Origin: Volvariella volvacea V23
Taxonomy: Eukaryota; Basidiomycota; Agaricomycetes; Agaricales; Pluteaceae
Assembly: GCA_000349905.1 (NCBI GenBank)
Contig: KB722758.1
Span: 124,001-188,000 of the forward strand
DNA: 64,000 nucleotides
Direction of reading: 5' to 3'
Each line of letters starts with the position of its first letter. The stretch's first letter is position 1. The position numbers and the translations under genes are program-made. Of the stretch, positions 32,870 to 43,490 are shown piece by piece. The notes under the pieces are model-generated. The model was not told where the DNA came from, did not search any database, and was given only the letters and a program-made list of their open reading frames with translations.

Positions 32870-35800
32870 ATGGACGCGTACTGTCCCCAGATGGAGCTAC
32901 CGGGCATAGGCCTAAATTTTGAGGATGTCACGGACGTGTTTTTGCAGGCATCAAGAGGTACGCATTTTTGCTGTCATGATGGATGATTGATGTGGTAGCA
33001 AGACAAGCTTATGTTGGGCGATACGCCTCTTTGGTTTTGCTCATGCAGAAATGAGCCCATCTCAAGTAATCTTGATCGATGGATTGACGCTCCAAGATGC
33101 CATGAGCGCATATCAGGCAAGAATTCGAGCCCTGTGCCAATTGATGGTGCTTAGACGAGCCTAGTATTGATGCCAATGTGATGTCTTGCTCGTTTTAGAT
33201 TGGAGAACCCCAGTTGGACCCGGGACTTATATTGGACGAGGAGAAAAACCGGCCGCCATTCAACCCCATGACGCCGCTTCTCCCAGAGGAAATATGCTGG
33301 ATCATAGATCGTGCCTGCGCATATGAAGTGAGTTTCAAGGCCTTGTGAGGTGCTGTCACGAGCGCGCATAACGTGTTTTGTCTAGATGGAATGGCTGAAG
33401 GGAAACCATCTTCCACATACACTATTCACCCTTCTATATGTTCATCACCTACCCCAATTTGATCCCATTATCCTCGACCCTATAACTATATCGTATAACC
33501 AGGATCCAGCTCGCCCGACTGGTCTTGTTACGGTCGTGCTACGGTCGGCGATACTCAGTCTATTGAAGAGCTGCGACCTCGTTTGGAGGCAACTTAATAG
33601 GAGCGGTGTACAAGATGTAGGTCCCGTCCAACTCTGTTTTGCATACCCGAATGACAACCAGAGCATCTAGGCAGAAGATTGGCAATCTGAAAAGTGTGAG
33701 GTATCGCTACTAGAAGGCGTACCTGTCGACTTCATATTGTCCAAGTTAGATGAGGCTGTGATTTGGTTGATGCGACCGAGCAATAGTGAGCGCGCATTAT
33801 TTCTTTATCGTTGTGCGCTAAATAATTCCTGCTCTAGCTAATCTTCCATGGCGAAATGCGCTTGTCACGCGAATACGGCTACGAAAAGCAAGTTACTTCC
33901 TATAGCCCTTGTCTATTCCCCTCACATACCCTTTCACCACCCAGACTCTCTTACAAATGTTCAATTCACACATACTCCGAGATTCTACAGCATTGCAAAG
34001 CCTCATTGATTTCGCGCAATACCAAATTCAACTTATTCGGCCCACAGACCCACCGACACCACCACCGAACTCCGCTGCATCGCTAGTATTCGATGTCAAT
34101 ATTTCACGTCGACTAAGCACATTTGTTCCTGTCCGCGTTATTCCTCTTCCGGATCAACAAAAGGTCTGGGACGCATATATTGCATTACTAGATGGATGGG
34201 CGGAAGCGAGAAAGTTGGCATTAACGAAGAGTATAACGACTTGGAATGTGGGTGTATTTTTATATCTTGTTCATTTGCTGTTGTCCGATACGAAACTGAG
34301 TCGTATAGATTGTAGGAAATCTACAAAACTGGATGTCAACCTCAGAAACACGACTTCCCTATCTCCGTGCTCTATCGCAGGTGCGTACGCTATCTTGAAC
34401 TCTGGTCCGACTTTATCCCATATTGACAGCATATATCCTTGTATCTGGCGCACAGTTAGCATTTCTCGATGGTGGTCAAATATTGAACGCATATAGTTTC
34501 TCATGGATGGTGGATCGGTTTTTCTTTGAAACTTTGGGTGTGAGCTTTGCGCATATAATCGCTATTATGAAGAACTGCTGGGTCCATGCCGGATCTCCAA
34601 ATACGTTTAAGTTGGAACGGGAACTGCAGAGAGTTCGTCATTCCTCCTTGCGAATATGAATTTGGTTTAAACTCAACTATTTCCTTCCACTTATTCGTTC
34701 GATACAGGTTCTACCTCTGCACATACGCTCACAGTGGTATAATCCACCACGTCGAAGACGTTTTTTTATGAAGTCTCTTGTTGACTGGCACAACCTGTAC
34801 GACATAATATCATCATTGGTGGATAGTCTTGAGCTTAGTGTACGTAGCCTGTCACTCCGTGTTTGCGCCTCTTCAGTTCACGCTGATATATACCTCAATG
34901 CAGTTGGTTCCACCGGAGGAAGCCAACATAATCAAGAACCTACCAAGCGTCATACTAATATGGAGGTTATCTTTGATACGAGAAGTGGTATTGTCAGGAT
35001 TTCAGATGGAATTATATGCGCCAGAAGAACGACCTTTTGCCTACTGGTATACATCGGTCGTGATCAATAAGCATTTGGAGTGCTTGGATGACCTGACGAA
35101 CGTCATTCCTCACAGTGAGTGTTTTGGCCTCCATTTATACATCCATCTTGTGATATTGGGCACTTTATTTCAGATTCGACAGCATACCAAGAAATGCAGT
35201 TTCAAAGTCAGTTTCTAACCTCACTGGGTGCCCTTTCGACTGGTTGTTTCATCGTAGGTTATCTCTTACATGTTTTCCGCTCTCACTTGAATTGGCTTTA
35301 TTCCCTAGGTCTCGTCGCCGTTGCTAATGCGATCTCACCCCTCTGAAAGGATAAGAACAAACTTCTTCAAGCGTTACAAATGGGCATTCGACCCAGCGTA
35401 TGATAATATCGAACAAGAGGTGGTTTGTCAACCTGAGATGCATGAATTTATGACCGCCTTTTCCAATCTACATACGGTACGTCGCTGAGTGACTAAGTTT
35501 GGATTTTCCATTGATAGTTGTGCAAATGTTGTTAGAGCACTACTGACTCGGCGTATCCCTCGGAACATATCGAGCTCGCCAAAATGCCGTTAAGTCAGTT
35601 AATCGACGCGCAGTCCGTCGGAATGAATGGAAGCGCAAACGGAGGGGGGTTTATCCCTCCTTTAGCTTTTGGATGGGCGGATAAATGGAGTTCTTGGCGT
35701 GCAGAGGTGGGTTGATGCTTTTCACGAATCATTACTACAAATTGACCCGTTACCTTGCGTCGGGTTTTCTTTACGAATGACAGCTCCTTCGGTCATTGCT

Positions 35801-35936
35801 AAGAGTGTGCAATGACTCGCTGGCAGGACTGCCGAGTCAAGCGTCGGAAGTCTGTGAATTTGATCCTAGGAGAAAGCTTAGGTGGGATGCGAGTGTGCAT
35901 CCCTGGTTTCCCAACGTGGTTCGGGATGATCACTAG
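32870..35936 (+). CDS. NAA35: NatC N-terminal acetyltransferase auxiliary subunit (MAK10/NAA35)
   Basis: It starts MDAYCPQMELPGIGLNFEDV. The MAK10 hallmark follows across introns: DVTDVFLQASRE, LIDGLTLQDAMSAYQIGEPQLDPG, FNPMTPLLPEEICWIIDRACAYEMEWLKGN, LFTLLYVHHL. Later exons give FHGEMRLSREYGYEKQ, YQIQLIRPTD, VWDAYIALLDGWAEARK, TGCQPQKHDFPISVLYR, LAFLDGGQILNAYSFSWMVDRFF, and an end RRKLRWDASVHPWFPNVVRD with the stop at 35934-35936. The order and spacing match the family. NatC acetylates Met-hydrophobic N-termini co-translationally; MAK10 anchors it to ribosomes. Many small introns; boundaries in 34700-35700 are approximate. Confidence 0.88.
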
Positions 35937-36189
35937 AGCGTGGTTGAGCTAGCTATCAATTGCGGGTGTTTTCGATATTTAATTCTATCTGGGTTGTACG
36001 TATTTGCACTTATTTCACTGATATTAGAGATATTTTAAGTTGCTTGTGATAGTATACAGATAATGTCTTTTCCTTTTGAGCGAAACGCCTTTCGAGTGCA
36101 TTCTCCTTGAAGCATGTCCCGTGGACCCGAGGTCAATTCTCTAACAGCTTTTGTCCAACCAATCGTTGGGCTTTCCTTAATTGTCAAGA

Positions 36190-37270
36190 ATTCATTCCAA
36201 TAATGACCTATTATTCACAATGCGCAGAATATATTGAGCTGTAACACGGTCGATCTTTTGGCTACAAACAATTACTACCGGGCCAACATTACTGTGATTA
36301 CAGACAGTGCTTGACATATGCAGACAATTGAAGACTGATGACACTTGTAAACACGTTTGAGGCATAACCGATACACGGGTCCAAGGCAAACGGGACAGAG
36401 ATGGGGGATAGGTGTAACCAGCACTAATACCAAGTCTGGCCATCAAGATGTAGGAGCGATAATAACTCTGCTCCACAAACCCTCGCATTCCAGGTTGGGA
36501 AGTCGAAAGGCATGACATTAATTCGCTTGTACCTCTCCAGTAATTGAGTTATTTCGAAGAGTTCTTGTTCCTCTTTTGGCTGATAGCTGACACAGAAATG
36601 AACGCGCTTGAGAGTCGTTGTGTTTTCGATGTGTTCAAGGGCTTCCACGGGAGGGCGGAAAGGATGAACCAAAATTCGTACGCGAGAGACAGACCGCGGA
36701 AGACATTCAAGGGCAAGATGTAGATACCGATTGGACCCGCCGGCGACATGAAGATAGCGTAGATTTGAGGAGTCGAGGGAAGTCGATCAGAGATTGGTGG
36801 AAGCTTTGATAACAAGTCCACTCTTGGAGGCACTGGAGTTCTGCAACAGGGAGATACGAGGTCTCTTTATGTGGCAGGTAGGAGGTCAAAATCGTCAAAA
36901 TTTATGAGACGAGCTGGAGGAGTCGCTTCAAGTTTTCGTGCGCATCTGGTTCGTTGCAGCCACATGCAGCATTTCCGCCAAATAAGCTTCCCCCCCGAGG
37001 GACCAAAGATACGAATAGATATTTGACTCTTCTGTTATCTTATTCCGTGCTTTCAAGCCTATTCACAAATGCCTTGAGCTGCTTGGGTCCAGCGATAGAG
37101 ACTGATTGGAACTTGTAGGATGCCGAAAGGCGACGAAGTTCACGAGAAACAAGAGACAGGGCCAGCACAGTTATTCCAGTATCGCAGCATTCCAGTGCAA
37201 AGATTTCGTGCCAGGTTTCAATTGGAAGAGCGGACATGGTAAAGGTGTGAAGCCAAGGTGTTTGTGTCAC
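36190..37270 (-). pseudogene. Decayed F-box gene (family of the 37.7- and 40.4-kb genes)
   Basis: The N-terminus is clear: SALPIETWHEIFALECCDTG, LALSLVSRELRRLSASYKFQ, AGPKQLKAFVNRLEST. It parallels the neighbours' PPEILSQVFALACWDGGYTG..YRYQSIAICG. After a stop at 37040-37042 the same frame continues VKYLFVSLVPRGGSLFGG (compare VKYLFFSAYP in the 40.4-kb gene) and ENLKRLLQLVS. Related leucine-rich stretches then appear in shifting frames (PPRVDLLSKLPPISDRLPS, SALPWKPLNTSKTQ, NVMPFDFPTWNARVC) down to about 36400. Several stops and frame changes without good splice sites indicate a relic rather than a working gene. Confidence 0.6.
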
Positions 37271-37664
37271 GGCGTGATCTGCGCTGTGACAGGCGAGTCG
37301 GCAGCTGCTGAGTAGCGCCCACTCTCGCCCACTGCCTGCTCAACACTACAACAATCCCTATGTATCCTTGTTGCGTCCTAACGACGTTGCGAGCTTGCTT
37401 TTTTTGTCAATACAATAGCCTTTGTCAATGCGTTTGTCTAAGTCAGTGCTGCGCTTCAACTTCCATTGATCTATCTGAGCGGTGGTTACACTATTGTACA
37501 GCATGAGGAACGGCAGGCAGTGAACGCTTTTGTTAGCCACGAGGATACAAAGTAGGATGATTTATATATGGGACAAATGCTACTCAAGTGCTCAATTAAC
37601 TCTTCTCTACCTTCTACTACGCAACCCTTCAATCACCTAATCAAACTAATTTGAAGCCACAACG
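37271..37664. other. Intergenic region with promoter of the 504-aa F-box gene
   Basis: It lies between the divergent relic and the intact F-box gene. A TATATAT sequence at 37563-37569 sits about 100 bp before the ATG. Confidence 0.45.
37563..37569 (+). promoter_or_regulatory. TATA box of the 37.7-kb F-box gene
   Basis: TATATAT in context TTTATATATG lies about 100 bp upstream of the start codon, the same distance as in the paralog at 40355. Confidence 0.45.
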
Positions 37665-39179
37665 ATGAATTCTCCAAACTCCATCTCGTCGCACGAAATT
37701 ATAGCGGAATATGCAAATCAACTTTCCCTCCTACCTCCGGAAATCTTGTCACAAGTCTTTGCTCTTGCCTGCTGGGATGGGGGATATACCGGCGGATCCC
37801 TTGCCGCTGTCTCTCAGTCCTTCAATGCCCTCTCAGCGCCATACAGATACCAATCGATAGCAATCTGTGGGGAGGAGCGACTCTTATCCCTCCTCCCCGT
37901 ACTTCAATGCCTACCCCCCGATAAGAGGAAAATTCTATCCCTGTTCTTCTCTGAATTTCCCTTGTCAATGAACCAGCCGCCTACCGGACCTGAAGCACAA
38001 CCCCCGGCGACGCCATCGATAGTACGCAGAGAAGCCTTTGACTTCCAAAACGCATACTTTACACTCCTCCAATTGGCAGCGCCGACACTTCGTATCCTCC
38101 ACGAATATCGTCGTGCCAGTGGCACTATTGATATAAGCCCTGGCATGTCGATCAACTGGAGCACAAGAAGCACTCTCCAATTCCCAGTGCTTAAGGAATA
38201 CGCTGTTGCACATCTTGAGAGATTTGAGCTCCCAAGCAGAGATCCAGCGCGATACTTTACTTTTAACTGTTCTACAATTCAAGAGGACTACGACAGTGCT
38301 AGTGATAACGACTCGGAGGCCGAATTGATGGTCGTCCCCACACGTCGCGCTGACTCGCTTCCACCTAATACTGAAATACAGCGGCGATTTGACCTCCTGT
38401 TTCACTCGTTGCGTATGCATCCTGGTTACTCATCTACACCACAACTCAGCACTAGCCTGCAACCGTTTCTGCATTCAAATAATTACAGCATCGAGTTCAG
38501 CTCTATGTCGAACAACGGGATGGATATTCCGAACGATATAGATAACCTTCTAGACACGACAGAGGAAAGCGCAGCACATGATTTGGATGACATTTCCGTT
38601 TTTAGAACACAGGATTATCTAGACCCAGAGTTGGAGCTCAAGCTATGGAAGGAGACCAGCTGTTTCCCGTCTTTGGAGTGCCTTCACATTACCCAAGCCA
38701 CCTTTGATGAGGGCCTGGTAACTACCATCCCAAAGTCGGTTAAGCATCTTAGAGTTGAGATGCCATCCCTTGAATTGAATCATTTCATATGCACAATCGA
38801 AGAGGGGATAAAGGAAGCTGAACTCTCGACAATTCCTTCGTGGCACATGGAACCAGTGGATTCGACCCCAGCTGGATCATCACACCCTCACTTCCCTACG
38901 TTCTTGTCACCCTGGAATCTGGGACGGACTGTCTACATCAGCCATCCAAACTCTCAAGATAGTAGCTACAACTCTCACCTCAAGTTCTTGATGAAGAGAA
39001 CTTCGGGTGTTACCTGGGTGAGAATATTGGGGCTAGAGTTTGAGGCACAGGAAACGGATGCTGAGAGTATGGAGTGGTGCATAGATAGGCCTGTGAAAGT
39101 CTGGCAGGAAGGTGTCAGGAAGGCGAGAGACGGGTGGCTGGATCGAATGAGTGGGAAGATTTGGTGGTCTGAAGATTAA
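37665..39179 (+). CDS. F-box protein, second family, intronless (504 aa)
   Basis: A single uninterrupted frame. The F-box-like region is LSLLPPEILSQVFALACWDG, AAVSQSFNALSAPYRYQS. The middle is acidic and low in similarity (DSASDNDSEAEL). A leucine-rich segment follows (SFPSLECLHITQATFDEGL, PKSVKHLRVEMPSLEL), with YISHPN and a characteristic end: KVWQEGVRKARDGWLDRMSGKIWWSED. The paralog at 40355 shares the start, the HPN block and the WWSE ending. Family inference: SCF substrate receptor, target unknown. The ATG is well placed, about 100 bp after a TATA box. Confidence 0.82.
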   Translation: MNSPNSISSHEIIAEYANQLSLLPPEILSQVFALACWDGGYTGGSLAAVSQSFNALSAPYRYQSIAICGEERLLSLLPVLQCLPPDKRKILSLFFSEFPLSMNQPPTGPEAQPPATPSIVRREAFDFQNAYFTLLQLAAPTLRILHEYRRASGTIDISPGMSINWSTRSTLQFPVLKEYAVAHLERFELPSRDPARYFTFNCSTIQEDYDSASDNDSEAELMVVPTRRADSLPPNTEIQRRFDLLFHSLRMHPGYSSTPQLSTSLQPFLHSNNYSIEFSSMSNNGMDIPNDIDNLLDTTEESAAHDLDDISVFRTQDYLDPELELKLWKETSCFPSLECLHITQATFDEGLVTTIPKSVKHLRVEMPSLELNHFICTIEEGIKEAELSTIPSWHMEPVDSTPAGSSHPHFPTFLSPWNLGRTVYISHPNSQDSSYNSHLKFLMKRTSGVTWVRILGLEFEAQETDAESMEWCIDRPVKVWQEGVRKARDGWLDRMSGKIWWSED

Positions 39180-39360
39180 CCACCACCATTGTGAAGACTT
39201 CAAACGCTACCTATCGTGATACTCTGGTTGAATGTGTGGTTTTCACAGGGGCATCTTTATATATGGTAAATACCCTACATAGCTACTCGAGCAAGACTAC
39301 AGACAATTGATTGTTTAATCATTGATTAAATGCAAATATATAGATATTTTAATAAGCCAA

Positions 39361-39680
39361 TCAATTAGCATTCAATTCGCCTGAAATTGTGGTCTTGACA
39401 TACAATCCTGTGAAGGCGTGCCCGAGGCGTTTGAGCTTTAATCGAGATTCAAGATGGGGAAAACAGCCTAAACTCAAGTCGACTCTTGAAGGCACTGGAG
39501 TTCTACATACAACAGGGAAATATGAAGTCTCTTTATGTGGCAGGTGGGAAGTCAAAATGGCTTAGGTTGGTGAGATGCGCTTGAGGAGTCGCTTTAAGTT
39601 TTCATCTAGTCCGCCTCAGTCATATGTCCTATTGCTGCCAAATACAGTACAGGACGAGGCGGCCTTGGTGCCGGCTTAGA
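39361..39680 (-). pseudogene. Second F-box-family remnant
   Basis: The minus strand reads ENLKRLLKRISPT, then SHLPHKETSYFPVV and PVPSRVDLSLGCFPHLES. The same words occur in the relic at 36.2-37.3 kb (ENLKRLLQLVS, SYLPHKETSYLPV, PVPPRVDLLSKL). There is no F-box start, and stops interrupt. It is probably a duplicated fragment of that relic. Confidence 0.5.
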
Positions 39681-40254
39681 AGAGGAGAGTCGGGGGTTTT
39701 GGTGGGTAGCGGCGCGGCCCGAGGGCCGGAACCGCTGCATGCCCCACACCAGCTAGTCTGTGGCGGGCAGTGTACATGCGTAACTGCATCTCCTCGAGTC
39801 TGATGTTTCACTGTTTCTCCCCAAACCACTTTCCCTGGATCCTTCGCTGGGTGCGGAGTCAAGCCATTGGCAGTCGTTGCTTCCCGTTAGCACCACCAAA
39901 GAAAAAACAAGGAAAAGAGAAAATTGCGACAAAGCAAGAGTGGCACTGACGAAAAATCGTTTTTCCTTAGGATATATTGAAGGATGCGTGTAAAATCATT
40001 GGCCAGCGCTACTAGCTCACAGTCCTCAAGATACAATCGCGTTAAAACAATTACACCCTTGTTATATCGCTAGGCATTGTTATTGGCGCCTCTTGAGATG
40101 CATTTTTCTTCTCTCAAAGGATCAAAGCGCTAGAATGGCAATTCCAACAAAGGCCCTAAGCACAGCTAGTGCCCGAGGGCACTACCGAGATCGGGGAGCG
40201 TACCAATGTGGCAGTCGATGTATGCCGCATTGATGAGAGGCGACTAACCCTAGG

Positions 40255-40262
40255 TATATAAA
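40255..40262 (+). promoter_or_regulatory. TATA box of the 40.4-kb F-box gene
   Basis: TATATAAA lies about 100 bp upstream of the ATG at 40355, in the usual position for a basidiomycete TATA element. Confidence 0.55.
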
Positions 40263-40354
40263 TTTGATGTGGCATATCGTGGCTTTCACCTTCTCTATCC
40301 ATCTCAATCACACACCTACGCTATTGCGACACCAATACTTCCTCCATCCTAGAG

Positions 40355-41758
40355 ATGCCTATGGTCCTTGATCCTTCACCTGCAGCTGCTACACATCTTG
40401 CTGCTAAGGGAACGACCCCGACTTCCGGTCTCCCTGATACCAATACCACTCAAGCTGGCGCACTCCCATGTGTTTACGACTTCCCACCAGAACTGTGGCT
40501 TGAAATATTCTCATTCGCATGCACAGACGGAGGATGCACAGGCTGCTCGCTCTCCCTTGTTTCCCGTACATTCAACAAACTCTCTTCACCCTACCGGTAT
40601 CAGTCTCTGGCAATATGTGGACTCGAGCAGCTCGTGTCTCTGCTTAAAGTGTTGAAGGTGAAGGCTCAACAAGGTATTGGTGGGCTTAATGTTAAGTATT
40701 TGTTCTTCTCTGCCTACCCAATGGAGCCCACATATTATACGAACCTCTGGAGCCTCACTCCTCGCCGGACCCACGGACAAGCGTCTTATTACATCAAATG
40801 CCTCAACGTCATTCACGACCCTCTCGAATACCACCAACATATCCACCACTCGTACTTTACGCTCCTCACCCTCCTCTCACCCACCCTCGAGATCCTCCAT
40901 GAATACCGTCCCACAAAGGGAGTTACCTGGTCGACCGCATTCTTCTCCTCGTCGGCATCGTCCACTGCTCGTGTCACAAAGGATCTTGTATTCTGGCGCG
41001 CAAGCATGTCAGTCAAGATGATAAAGCTGAGAGAGTACTCGGTGGGCGATGTGTGGCTTTTTGGTCATCCGGGGGAGAGGGGGAAGGTAGACTTTGATGT
41101 AGACTACGACGGGAGCTTTCATGATTATGACGACCAAGACGAGAGTCAGTTCCATTCATTTGAGGTCAATCACAGCTCAGATTTGGGTTTGAAGGTCAAC
41201 ATATATCCGCCACTTGATCCAACGCAATCACACCTTGAAGCATGCTTCCCTGCGTTGGAGCGTCTTCACCTCACAGACATTGGTTTTGATTCGAGATTGC
41301 TGGAGCAGCTACCAGGGTCTGTGAGGCACATAAGGTTTTTCGAGGACGGTAGGCAGGAGGATGCGGACGGCTTGGGATTTCGCGCTTCTCAGGCTCAGGC
41401 TATTGCCACCACTATCCCTCCACCGCCTCAACCTGCAGCGAGAACGTTCTACATTAGCCACCCAAACCCTACCTCAGATTCCCTGCTCTGCACCAACGCT
41501 AGGTCTACCTCTCCATCCAGTGCTGTTATCGATCCCGAGACCACATCCCTCTCAGGCCGATTTCCACATGCAGAAATTAGACACCTTGGACCTGAATTCC
41601 CTGTTGATGATCCCATCCGCCTCGACCTCGAACACATCTCAAGTTTAAAATCCTACTCTGAAAGGACGATGGAGAAGTGGATAGCGGGCGTGAAAAGAGC
41701 TAAGGATGCGTGGGTGAGGAGGATGAATGGGGAGGTTTGGTGGTCTGAGGCTGCGTAG
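40355..41758 (+). CDS. F-box protein, second family, intronless (467 aa)
   Basis: A single frame. An N-terminal Ala/Pro/Thr-rich stretch of about 40 residues precedes the F-box-like region YDFPPELWLEIFSFACTDGG, LSLVSRTFNKLSSPYRYQSL. The body includes GLNVKYLFFSAYPMEPTYY and AYFTLL-type YFTLLTLLSPTLEILHEYRP. The leucine-rich part is CFPALERLHLTDIGFDSRLL, PGSVRHIRFFED. It ends with YISHPNP and EKWIAGVKRAKDAWVRRMNG-EVWWSEAA. It closely parallels the 37665 gene, including the HEYR block and the WWSE ending. Function inferred only from the F-box. No introns in either copy, unlike the array at 16-26 kb, so the two F-box sets are distinct families. Confidence 0.82.
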   Translation: MPMVLDPSPAAATHLAAKGTTPTSGLPDTNTTQAGALPCVYDFPPELWLEIFSFACTDGGCTGCSLSLVSRTFNKLSSPYRYQSLAICGLEQLVSLLKVLKVKAQQGIGGLNVKYLFFSAYPMEPTYYTNLWSLTPRRTHGQASYYIKCLNVIHDPLEYHQHIHHSYFTLLTLLSPTLEILHEYRPTKGVTWSTAFFSSSASSTARVTKDLVFWRASMSVKMIKLREYSVGDVWLFGHPGERGKVDFDVDYDGSFHDYDDQDESQFHSFEVNHSSDLGLKVNIYPPLDPTQSHLEACFPALERLHLTDIGFDSRLLEQLPGSVRHIRFFEDGRQEDADGLGFRASQAQAIATTIPPPPQPAARTFYISHPNPTSDSLLCTNARSTSPSSAVIDPETTSLSGRFPHAEIRHLGPEFPVDDPIRLDLEHISSLKSYSERTMEKWIAGVKRAKDAWVRRMNGEVWWSEAA

Positions 41759-43490
41759 TGTTGCTTGAATGCGCATGCAAGCACGTATCGCTCCATATAA
41801 TTTGCTTCTCCTAGACATATAGGTCCCCAACAAGCCGATAAGTATATAACTAATAGTCTCTTTGTGGTACTAGAGATATTTTGCATTGCTTGCAATATTA
41901 TACAAACAATTTCTTGTCCTCGAGAAATTCTTGATTCGATAGCAGGAAATTTAAAAATGGAGGATAGTTCACGCCACGAGAAACGAGTAGTGCATTTAGG
42001 ATGTCTCATTGGCTACTGACTATGTAGGTTGTCATCAGTTGTCCATGCAAACTGCTCACCCAGCCGAACAAAAGAAGCATGCAATTTTTCAGCCCATTCA
42101 AAGCTGCAAGAGACATCTTCACGAGGAAAGTCGTCAAGTGGAATTTTTGAAGCTAGAGATGTCTCGTAGCTGCATTTGCATCAGGAATTGCTTTGCAGAC
42201 CTCCGGCTTCACCCCGTGAATCACGACCTGATGGTGATTAATATTCCGGGTGGATTGACCACTCCTCGTGCATGGTGCGGCATAATCCAGGGAGCAAACC
42301 GCAGGTGTTGAGTCATGACCGAACTCATGCAGTAGGGACAGCACTGGTCAATTAGGTAGATTGACTATGTCGGGGCGTATGGGAGCGAACTCCGACTTTG
42401 CACTGTTCCTGAACTGCCCTTCGCCAAGCAATTCTCTCGCGATATCTCAGTCGTGGTGGGGTCGCAAAAAGAATAGGTGCAATACAATCGATAGACTGTT
42501 GGTTCGTGTGGCATTCTAATGCTGCTCCTCGCGCAAGGAAATGTCGTAGATGCTCCACTTCAATTACATCGTAATCGCCTGCTGATGCAAAGTGCGTAAA
42601 GTGAATCCAAGCGTTGGAAAAGGCTTCCTGAAGTGTTGCGCCATCCGCATACCCAACAGGCTTCATCTCCTTGACTGTATCCCAATCACACAGCAGGCAT
42701 TCCAGAAATGTCGTCACTCTGACGGGTGGGCTATACCATGGGAATATGTTGTCGCGATAATCCTTCCTCACAACAAAATCAGGTGCGATGATCCATAATA
42801 GACGCCCAACAAGTTCCACTCGTCCATCACGAGCAAGATAATCATTCTCACTTGCCCTTGAAAGAATCTCTGGTGCTACGATTCCACGATCACCTTCATT
42901 GAGTTTCCGTGCAGCAGCTTCGGCCAAAATAGGTTCAGATGGTCCCTACTCAGTCACGTCACAGTAATGTACCTTGGTTTTTGTCATGTAGCTCCTAGAT
43001 TACCGACCAGTGCGTGGTCCTATTCGTCTGAGTGACCACGCCGGCCACAGTGATTCCCGCATAGTGAGCAAGATTATATCAGTACAATTGGCCATTCAAA
43101 AACTCCCAAAATACTGTTCAAGACACGCCAAGCGGAAGCTAACCCATTGAAATCCTTTCGTGCCACCACACACACGCGTGGGACCAGTCAACTGCTTCAT
43201 TTAGGGTATCAGTTTCAGTCTTGCATGATATTACACTGGTACAGCTAAACGACGACCTGAATAGATATAGACGAACAGTCACTCAATAAGTAATGTGGAT
43301 GACCCGTAACGGGAGAGAAAACGACGTCCAATCGTCCGTTGGCTGTGTTGTTCTTGCATAGCGAGAATGCATCCTGTTTTCCGTCGAATGCGAGCAAGGA
43401 GGGCGAGGAGGGATCGGGTGGGACTACCGATGGATCAGCCTACACAGGCCACGAAAGGGAACGGGTGAATATCAGCATGAGGGCGGAATG
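41759..43490. other. Intergenic region with one unknown frame
   Basis: Apart from the unknown minus-strand frame at 42352-42945, nothing is recognised. It also contains the 3' flank of the WSC gene. Confidence 0.4.
42352..42945 (-). CDS. Hypothetical protein, 5' end not located
   Basis: An open frame of about 198 codons follows a possible acceptor (GAGTAG) at 42946-42951. It begins GPSEPILAEAAARKLNEGDR and includes GRLLWIIAPDFVVRKDYRDN, TTFLECLLCDWDTVKEMKPV, AWIHFTHFASAGDYDVIEVE and a basic end. Amino-acid use looks like a real protein, but I do not recognise the family. No early in-frame ATG exists, so there must be an upstream exon or a truncation. It is isolated between the F-box and WSC genes. 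Confidence 0.4.
   Translation of the reverse strand, partial: GPSEPILAEAAARKLNEGDRGIVAPEILSRASENDYLARDGRVELVGRLLWIIAPDFVVRKDYRDNIFPWYSPPVRVTTFLECLLCDWDTVKEMKPVGYADGATLQEAFSNAWIHFTHFASAGDYDVIEVEHLRHFLARGAALECHTNQQSIDCIAPILFATPPRLRYRERIAWRRAVQEQCKVGVRSHTPRHSQST

Larger units (their letters stand above)
39180..40354. other. Intergenic region with a gene remnant and a TATA box
   Basis: It contains a decayed minus-strand fragment (39361-39680, listed separately) and the promoter of the 467-aa F-box gene. Nothing else is recognised. Confidence 0.45.
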
